Below the pieces are notes generated by a model. That model searched no databases. It worked only from the letters and a program-made list of their open reading frames with translations, and was not told the origin of the DNA. Positions 58,943 through 64,000 of a stretch of 64,000 bases of DNA are shown here, piece by piece. Source of the DNA: Acidimicrobiia bacterium (GTDB taxonomy: Bacteria > Actinomycetota > Acidimicrobiia > Acidimicrobiales > Aldehydirespiratoraceae); contig JAJEJB010000018.1 in assembly GCA_022828135.1 (NCBI GenBank), forward strand, positions 1-64,000. The letters are read 5' to 3'. The position numbers and the translations under genes are program-made. Position 1 is the first letter of the stretch. Each line of letters starts with the position of its first letter.

Positions 58943-59977
58943 TCAGGGGAGGAGGCGGAGGCGGCCGGAGCCTTCGGTGACCTCGCCGATGATGGCGGCC
59001 TCGTGGCCGGAGGCCCTCAGCTCGGTGACGACGGCCAGGCCGGCGTCGTGGCTGACCATGCCCAGCAGCAGACCCCCTGAGGTCTGAGCGTCGGCCAGCA
59101 GGGTCACCGACGCGGCGCTCGCGTCACCGGTGTCCAGATGGGGCGACACCCAGTCGAGGTTGCGCTCGGTGCCTCCGGGAACCATGCCCAGCGCGGCCAG
59201 CTCCCGGGCGCCTTCGATGATCGGCACCTCGCCCACCGAGATCTCCATGTCGACGCCCGACTCCTGGGCCATGCGCAGGCCGTGGCCCAGCAGGCCGAAC
59301 CCGGTCACGTCGGTGGCTGCAGTGGCGCCGTGTCGCATGGCGGCGGTGGCCGCGGTGGCGTTGGACCGGGTCATCTCCTCGACGGCTCGATCCACGACAT
59401 CGGCCCGGGCCTCGGCTCGCTTGATGGCGGTGGCGATCACTCCCGAACCCAGCGGCTTGGTGAGCACCAGCGCATTGCCGGGCCGCAGACCGGCGTTGGT
59501 GAGCATGCGCCGCGGGTCGATCTCGCCCACCACGGCCATCCCGTACTTCGGTTCGGGATCGTCGACCGTGTGGCCGCCGCCCACCACGAAACCGCCGGCC
59601 CGGGCGGCGTCCTCGCCGCCGGCCAGCACCTCGGCCAGCAGGTCGTTGGACAGCTCCTCGGAGTTCCAGGCCACCAGGTTCAGCGCCAGCAGGGGCCGCC
59701 CGCCCATGGCGTACACGTCGGACACCGCGTTGGTGGCCGCGATACGGCCCCAGGTGCGCGCGTCGTCCACCACCGGCGTGATGAAGTCGGCGGTGAACAC
59801 CAGGGCCCGCCCGCGGCCGATTTGCCACACCGCGGCGTCGTCGCCGGTGGCCAGGCCGACAACCAGCTCAGGCGGGGGGTCAGGGGTGAGGTCGCGCACC
59901 ACGCGCGCGAGATCGCCGGGGGCGATCTTGCAGGCTCAACCAGCGCCGTGGCTGAACTCTGTGAGCCTTCGGGCCAT
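58943..59977 (-). CDS. selD: Selenide, water dikinase, selenoprotein with in-frame TGA (Sec14)
   Basis: SelD makes selenophosphate from selenide and ATP for selenocysteine synthesis and tRNA modification. The gene begins at ATG 59977 and has one TGA at 59936-59938. Read through, the N terminus is MARRLTEFSHGAG-U-ACKIAPGD, in which U14 takes the place of the catalytic cysteine and K17 the conserved lysine of SHGAGCGCKISP in E. coli SelD. Downstream are VGLATGDDAAVW and FGRIAATN-like GRIAATNAVSDVYAMGG, and DVTGFGLLGHG. Total length 344 aa fits the family. A GTG at 59902 would give a protein without the active site, so it is rejected. A GGAAGGGGGTG site precedes the ATG. Confidence 0.93.
59894..59930 (-). 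promoter_or_regulatory. Candidate SECIS region of selD
   Basis: On the coding strand, 7 bases after the TGA, AGATCGCC and GGCGATCT form a perfect 8-bp stem with a CCC loop. A second stem TCGCGC/GCGCGA with a G-first loop of 7 bases follows, its loop beginning 32 bases after the TGA. The two cannot both form fully, and it is not clear which SelB uses. Confidence 0.5.
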
Positions 59978-60092
59978 CGCGTCCACCCCCTTCCGTGCAC
60001 GCCGTTTGTAGAAGCATCCGCAGGATAGGCGGCCGGCCGCACGACGCCGGGGACGGCCGCGTGCGCCGCCCGAGTAGCAGGGAAGCCGCCGG

Positions 60093-60098
60093 TAGGGT
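60093..60098 (+). promoter_or_regulatory. -10 box TAGGGT before the nitronate monooxygenase gene
   Basis: TAGGGT is followed by six bases and the GTG start at 60105. It is divergent from selD. Confidence 0.45.
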
Positions 60099-60104
60099 GC
60101 AGCC

Positions 60105-61175
60105 GTGAGTGTCGACCAGCGGCTCCGGACCCAGGCCACGGAGCTGTTCGGCGTCGACTACCCGATCGTGCAGACCGGGATGGGATGGGTGGCCGGCCCG
60201 TCGCTGGTTACCGGCACCGCCGAGGCGGGCGGACTCGGGATCCTGGCCTCAGCCACCATGACCCTCGACGAGATGGACGCCGCCGCCGGCGAGGTCCGGT
60301 CCCGCACCGATCAGCCCTTCGGGGTGAACCTGCGCCCCGACGCCGCCGACCTGAACGACCGGGCCGACTGCCTGGTGGACGCAGGCGTGCGGGTGGCCAG
60401 CTTCGCCGGCCCGCCTCCTGCTCATGTGGTGCAGCGGCTGCGCGACGGCGGCGTGCTGGTCATGCCGACCGTCGGGGCTCGCCGCCACGCCGAGAAGATG
60501 GCCGAACTCGGTGCAGACGTCATCCTGTGCCAGGGCGGGGAGGGCGGCGGCCACACCGGCTCGATACCCACTTCGCTGCTGCTGCCCCAGGTGCTCGACG
60601 CGGTGGATGTGCCCGTGATCGCCGCAGGCGGCTTTCACGACGGTCGGGGCCTGGCCGCGGCCCTCGCCTGGGGTGCCGACGGCGTGGCCATGGGCACCCG
60701 CTTCCTGCTCACCGCCGAGTCGAGAGTGCCCGACACGATCAAGGCGGTCTACCTCGGCACGCCGGTCACCGGAACCGTGGTGTCGAGCAGCATCGACGGC
60801 AAACCGCAGCGGGTGATCCGCACCCGCCTGGTCGAATCGCTGGAGTCGGCCCGACTCACCCGGATGGTGCGGGCCGTGGCCAACGCCTGGCGGTTCCGGG
60901 GCCTCACCGGCATGTCGATGGCGGCGATGCTGCGGGAGGGCATGGCCATGCGCCGCAGCCAGGGACTGACCTGGAGCCAGATGGCCATGGCGGCCAACGC
61001 CCCCATGCTCACCCGAGCCACCATGGTGGACGGCGACGTCGACGCCGGCGTCCTGCCCACCGGCCAATGCGTGGGCGTTGTCGACGACCTGCCCACCTGC
61101 GCTGAGCTGATCGATCGCATCGTGGCCGAGGCCGTCACCGCCCTCGACCGGATCGCTCCGCCGAGGCCCAGCTAG
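60105..61175 (+). CDS. Nitronate monooxygenase family protein
   Basis: A 356-aa FMN-binding TIM-barrel protein of the nitronate monooxygenase / 2-nitropropane dioxygenase type. The N-terminal VDYPIVQTGMGWVAGPSL, the phosphate-binding QGGEGGGHTGSI and PVIAAGGFHDGRGLAAALAWGADGVAMGTRFLLT are all typical. It oxidises alkyl nitronates, or in related proteins reduces enoyl substrates; the physiological substrate is unknown. GTG start in a leaderless context, divergent from selD. The stop codon is part of the -10 box of the next gene. Confidence 0.9.
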   Translation: MSVDQRLRTQATELFGVDYPIVQTGMGWVAGPSLVTGTAEAGGLGILASATMTLDEMDAAAGEVRSRTDQPFGVNLRPDAADLNDRADCLVDAGVRVASFAGPPPAHVVQRLRDGGVLVMPTVGARRHAEKMAELGADVILCQGGEGGGHTGSIPTSLLLPQVLDAVDVPVIAAGGFHDGRGLAAALAWGADGVAMGTRFLLTAESRVPDTIKAVYLGTPVTGTVVSSSIDGKPQRVIRTRLVESLESARLTRMVRAVANAWRFRGLTGMSMAAMLREGMAMRRSQGLTWSQMAMAANAPMLTRATMVDGDVDAGVLPTGQCVGVVDDLPTCAELIDRIVAEAVTALDRIAPPRPS

Positions 61176-61178
61176 CTT
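61173..61178 (+). promoter_or_regulatory. -10 box TAGCTT before the SRAP gene
   Basis: TAGCTT begins with the stop codon of the preceding gene and is followed by eight bases and ATG 61187. Confidence 0.45.
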
Positions 61179-61186
61179 CCGGTTCC

Positions 61187-61909
61187 ATGTGCGGGCGTTA
61201 CGTGTCGGCCACCCCGCCCGACGAGTTGGCCAACTACTTCGGTGCCGCGGCCCCGCCCCCCGACCTGACTCTTGCGCCCAACCACAACGTCGCGCCGACG
61301 CAGACCGTCTACGCCGTGCGGGAGCGGGACGGGGCCCGCAGCCTCGACGCACTGCACTGGGGGCTGGTGCCGTTCTGGGCCAAGGACCCCAAGATCGGCA
61401 ACCGGATGATCAACGCCCGGGCCGAGACGGTGGCCACCAAGAACGCCTTCAGGGTGGCCCTCACCCGCCGGCGCTGCATCATCCCGGCCGACGGCTTCTA
61501 CGAATGGCGCCGCCTGGAGGGCTCCAAGCACAAGCAGCCCATGTTCATCAGCCGTCCCGACGGCGAGCCCTTCGCCTTCGCGGGCCTGTGGGAGCAGTGG
61601 CGCGACAAGGACAACCCCGACGACGACGGCGATCCCTTCGAGCTGCACTCGTGCACCATCATCACCTGCGAGGCCAACGAGGCCATGGCCAAGGTGCACG
61701 ACCGGATGCCGGTAGTGCTGCCACCCAGCGCCTGGGATCTATGGCTGGACCCCGCCATCAGCGACGCCGAGGCCGCCACCAGCCTGCTCGTTCCCGCGCC
61801 GCCGAGCCTGATCCGGATGCATCCGGTGTCGACCGAGGTGAACAGCGCCCGCAACAACGGCGCCCACCTCATCGAGCCGTCCGAACCGCTCGACATCTTC
61901 AGCAGCTGA
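61187..61909 (+). CDS. SOS response-associated peptidase (SRAP/YedK/HMCES family)
   Basis: A 240-aa protein that protects abasic sites in single-stranded DNA by forming a covalent link through Cys2. The start MCGRYVSATP gives the catalytic cysteine after loss of the methionine. The DNA-binding motif HWGLVPFWAKDP, the NARAETV section and RRCIIPADGFYEW are present, with the later HDRMPVVL containing the conserved histidine. Length is standard. Its end overlaps the convergent HIT gene by about 11 bases. Confidence 0.93.
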   Translation: MCGRYVSATPPDELANYFGAAAPPPDLTLAPNHNVAPTQTVYAVRERDGARSLDALHWGLVPFWAKDPKIGNRMINARAETVATKNAFRVALTRRRCIIPADGFYEWRRLEGSKHKQPMFISRPDGEPFAFAGLWEQWRDKDNPDDDGDPFELHSCTIITCEANEAMAKVHDRMPVVLPPSAWDLWLDPAISDAEAATSLLVPAPPSLIRMHPVSTEVNSARNNGAHLIEPSEPLDIFSS

Positions 61910-62303
61910 TCAGGTGCTCCTGCAGCGAGGCGGCGACCGCGTCCAGGTCGTCGGGGTCGGGGCTGGTGTCGGCGTTCGAGAAGTCGAGATGGGCCATGGT
62001 CGAGATGGGCACGACGTGGACGTGCACGTGGGGCACCTCGAAACCGGCGATCATCAGCCCCACCCGGTCCGGGGCGAGCCCGGCGGCCTGCTGGGCTTCA
62101 GCCACGCGGTGGGCCACCGCCATCAGATGGGCCACAGTGTCGCCGTCCAGGTCCACCCAATGGTCGACCTCCGCTCTGGGCACCACCAGCACGTGGCCTC
62201 GGTTGAGGGGCCGCACGTCCATGAACGCAACGCAGGTGTCGTCGCGCCAGACGAACCGGCCGGGTATCTCTCCGTCGATGATCCGGGTGAAGATTGAGGG
62301 CAT
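61899..62303 (-). CDS. HIT-family nucleotide hydrolase/transferase
   Basis: A 134-aa HIT protein. The histidine triad is HVHVHVVPI near residue 98. The N-terminal FTRIIDGEIPGRFVWRDDTCVAF and HVLVVPRAEVDHW are standard for HinT-like purine nucleoside phosphoramidases. It hydrolyses nucleotide amides such as AMP-lysine conjugates. Its ATG is 24 bases from the start of the divergent phosphatidyltransferase gene, with a TACGAT -10 box six bases upstream. Confidence 0.92.
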   Translation of the reverse strand: MPSIFTRIIDGEIPGRFVWRDDTCVAFMDVRPLNRGHVLVVPRAEVDHWVDLDGDTVAHLMAVAHRVAEAQQAAGLAPDRVGLMIAGFEVPHVHVHVVPISTMAHLDFSNADTSPDPDDLDAVAASLQEHLISC

Positions 62304-62309
62304 CCCCTG

Positions 62310-62319
62310 ATCGTAGGCT
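62310..62319. promoter_or_regulatory. Overlapping divergent -10 boxes of the HIT and phosphatidyltransferase genes
   Basis: TACGAT on the minus strand (62310-62315) and TAGGCT on the plus strand (62314-62319) share two bases. Both lie six to eight bases from their start codons, so both genes may be leaderless and use overlapping promoters. Confidence 0.5.
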
Positions 62320-62327
62320 GAAGACCC

Positions 62328-62930
62328 ATGGCCGAACCGAGCACCGGCGAGGACCGGATCCTCACCGTCCCCAACCTGATCTCGGCGGCCCGGCTGGCCT
62401 GCATCCCCTGGTTCCTGTGGCTGCTGTTCAGCTCCGGGGACCGCTGGGGGGCGGCGCTGCTGTGGGGAGCGCTCGGCGCCACCGACTGGGTGGACGGCTG
62501 GTGGGCCCGCCGCTTCAACTCGGTCAGCAAGGTCGGCAAGATGCTCGACCCGATCACCGACCGGGCTGTGCTGCTGGTCGGAGTCTTCGCGGTGGGCATA
62601 GACGGCTCGGTGCCGTGGTGGCTGGTGATCCTCACCCTGGCCCGGGAGGGGATCGTCGCGGTCGTCGGGCTGGTGCTGCTGTCGTTGGGGGCCAAGCCGA
62701 TCGACGTGACCTGGTGGGGCAAGTGCGCAACCTTCGGCCTGTACTTCTGCTTCCCGCTGCTGCTGGCCGGCGCCTCCGACATCGCAGTGGCCGACGGCTT
62801 CAGGGTCGCGGGCTGGGTGTGCGCGGTTCCCTCGCTCGTCTACAGCTACCTGTCCGCAGTCCAGTACATACCGCTGGGCCGCGAGTCGCTGCGCCAGGGA
62901 CGGGCCGAACGGGAGGAGCAGGCCTCGTGA
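62328..62930 (+). CDS. CDP-alcohol phosphatidyltransferase family protein
   Basis: A 200-aa membrane enzyme that transfers a phosphatidyl group from CDP-diacylglycerol to an alcohol, probably glycerol phosphate in phosphatidylglycerophosphate synthesis. The signature DWVDGWWARRFNSVSKVGKM followed by LDPITD has the full D-x2-DG-x2-AR-x8-G-x3-D-x3-D pattern. Several hydrophobic stretches are visible (WFLWLLFSSG, AVLLVGVFAVGI, IVAVVGLVLLSLG). It resembles PgsA or a related alcohol transferase, and the acceptor is not certain. The stop overlaps the following GTG start by four bases. Confidence 0.9.
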   Translation: MAEPSTGEDRILTVPNLISAARLACIPWFLWLLFSSGDRWGAALLWGALGATDWVDGWWARRFNSVSKVGKMLDPITDRAVLLVGVFAVGIDGSVPWWLVILTLAREGIVAVVGLVLLSLGAKPIDVTWWGKCATFGLYFCFPLLLAGASDIAVADGFRVAGWVCAVPSLVYSYLSAVQYIPLGRESLRQGRAEREEQAS

Positions 62931-63853
62931 GTGTCCCCTGGGGTGTCTGGTTCGAGCCGACCCAGCCGGTTCGCCGCCTGGTCGAGCTGGCCCGCCTGGG
63001 CGAGTCGCTGGGAGCCGAGATGTGCTTCGTGGCCGACGAGGGCACCGAACGCGACGTGTATGTCGCGCTGACGGCCATCGTCGAAGGCACCGGCCTCACC
63101 GTCGCCCCGGCCATCACCAACCCTTTCAGCCGCCATCCGGTGGCCACCGCGGCGGCCATCGCCACCCTCGCCGAACTGGCACCGGGCCGGGTGATGCACG
63201 GCCTGGGCGTGGGTGGCAGCCGGGTCCTCCAGCCGCTCGGGATGGAACCGGAGCGTCCCTTCACCGCGCTGCGCGAGACGTTCGAGCTCAACCGGCGCCT
63301 GCTGGCGGGCGAGACGGTGGGGGAGGCGTCCCTTCCGTGGTTCCGTCCAGACGAGCCGATGCCCATCGCAGTGGCCGGTAGGGGGCCCAGGGTGCAGCGC
63401 CTCGCGGCCGAGCATTCCGACTGCGTGATCCTGTCGGCCGCACCCCCGGCGCAACTCCCAGCCGCCGCAGAACGGATCAGAAGCTCGGGTTCCGCCCAGA
63501 TCGCCTGGTCGGCCTACCTGGCCTACAGCGACACCGAGCGGCGCCGGGTGCTGCCCCACTTCTCCTACATGGCGGTCGACGCGCCCGCCGAGGTGAGGGC
63601 CGCCGACGGCCTCGACGATGCCACCACCGCCGAGGTCCGCCGCCTGATGCTGGCCGGACGCATGCACGAGGCGGCCGAACTGCTGCCCGACGCCCTAGTG
63701 GACCGCTACGGCGTGGCCGGCACCCCAGCCGAAGTCTCAGCCCAGATCGGCGAACTCCGAGACTGCTTCGACATCTTCATGCTCCCCATGAACGAAGAAG
63801 CCACCTCAGCCGACCACATCCAAGCCAGCGCCAAAATCCTCAACAACGCCTAG
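62927..63853 (+). CDS. LLM-class flavin-dependent oxidoreductase
   Basis: A 308-aa luciferase-like TIM-barrel protein, probably using FMN or the actinobacterial cofactor F420. The sequence has LVELARLGESLGAEMCFVAD, APAITNPFSRHPVATAAAIA, LAPGRVMHGLGVGGSRVLQ and a late PIAVAGRGPRVQRLAAE, all usual for the family. The substrate is unknown. The GTG overlaps the end of the phosphatidyltransferase gene by four bases. Much of the upstream frame is open but belongs to that gene's shadow. Confidence 0.87.
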   Translation: MSVPWGVWFEPTQPVRRLVELARLGESLGAEMCFVADEGTERDVYVALTAIVEGTGLTVAPAITNPFSRHPVATAAAIATLAELAPGRVMHGLGVGGSRVLQPLGMEPERPFTALRETFELNRRLLAGETVGEASLPWFRPDEPMPIAVAGRGPRVQRLAAEHSDCVILSAAPPAQLPAAAERIRSSGSAQIAWSAYLAYSDTERRRVLPHFSYMAVDAPAEVRAADGLDDATTAEVRRLMLAGRMHEAAELLPDALVDRYGVAGTPAEVSAQIGELRDCFDIFMLPMNEEATSADHIQASAKILNNA

Positions 63854-63896
63854 TCCGTGTAGCAACGCCTGCTCCGAGCGGTGAGGGCGCGTCCCA

Positions 63897-63998
63897 AGAG
63901 GCCGGGGGTGGCGACGGGTCCGGGCGTCCGACAATGGGGCGAAGCCCCGTCGGCCGCACGGAGCCCGGCGACAGGACCCGCCGGCCGGGACAGCCTCT
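63897..63998. repeat. Nested inverted repeat of about 100 bases
   Basis: AGAGGC/GCCTCT, CGGGTCC/GGACCCG, GGGC/GCCC, CGAC/GTCG and GGGGC/GCCCC pair in nested order, from an outer pair at 63897-63902 with 63993-63998 to an innermost stem at 63936-63948 with a GAA loop. It follows the last gene in the window and may be a structured transcript end, a small RNA or a repeated palindromic element. Confidence 0.45.
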
Positions 63999-64000
63999 CT

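Noticed and set aside
58943-59902. SelD starting at GTG 59902
   Set aside because: This lacks the whole catalytic N terminus. The in-frame extension through TGA restores the conserved SelD segment.
59978-60104. Possible tRNA-Sec between selD and the nitronate monooxygenase gene
   Set aside because: The sequence does not fold as a long-armed tRNA and contains no CCA-like end. It is only a divergent promoter region.

Overview
The window is high-GC bacterial DNA with dense, often overlapping genes, many GTG starts and many apparently leaderless promoters (TANNNT about 6-8 bases before the start codon). Together with the numerous SDR oxidoreductases, an LLM-class flavin oxidoreductase, a cytochrome P450 and a fur-katG pair, this points to an actinobacterium, perhaps of the Acidimicrobiia type. 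The lineage is an inference. I saw no rRNA, tRNA or CRISPR array.

Layout. 0-7.3 kb: an IS5-type transposase at the left edge, then metabolic genes (VOC protein, EthD protein, aminotransferase, SDR, PIG-L deacetylase, adenosine deaminase, MOSC protein). 7.3-8.9 kb: an AhpD-like selenoprotein whose reading frame is interrupted by an in-frame TGA, a divergent pair of small genes with an HTH protein, and a lipoprotein Cu/Zn superoxide dismutase. 9.1-11.5 kb: a four-gene overlapping operon with a dual-specificity phosphatase and an ADP-ribosylglycohydrolase, followed by a decayed fragment of a related phosphatase gene. 12.1-23.8 kb: a defence-like island with a lower-GC, leaderless 733-aa methylase/specificity-like gene, a type I restriction-modification operon (hsdM-hsdS-hsdR, with an AlbA_2-like tail on HsdR), and a GNAT-PIN multidomain gene overlapping an ASCH gene. 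25.0-25.5 kb: a Phd/ParE-type toxin-antitoxin pair.

25.6-37.8 kb: amidase and P450, a small hydrolase, then a tryptophan-kynurenine degradation cluster (kynurenine 3-monooxygenase, tryptophan 2,3-dioxygenase, a formamidase candidate, a LysR regulator, an aldehyde dehydrogenase, a DapA-family protein, 3-hydroxyanthranilate dioxygenase, kynureninase). 37.9-43.7 kb: an IlvD/Edd dehydratase, a non-pyrrolysine MttB-family methyltransferase and a dimethylglycine-dehydrogenase-like flavoprotein with a folate-binding tail, suggesting methylamine or betaine demethylation. 43.9-50.5 kb: cold-shock protein, sugar-acid dehydrogenase, SDRs, fur-katG and a hydrolase. 50.5-58.9 kb: a Rieske oxygenase divergent from a GcvT-like demethylase, acyl-CoA dehydrogenase, three SDRs, an MFS transporter and a class II aldolase. 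58.9-64 kb: selD, itself a selenoprotein with TGA at the catalytic position, then nitronate monooxygenase, SRAP peptidase, HIT protein, a CDP-alcohol phosphatidyltransferase and an LLM oxidoreductase.

The most notable hidden signal is the selenium pair. Two genes about 51 kb apart both need UGA read as selenocysteine: an AhpD-like thiol peroxidase candidate with a textbook SECIS-like hairpin, and the SelD that supplies selenophosphate. The selA, selB and selC genes are not in the window. The second is the defence-like island with its unusual multidomain proteins.
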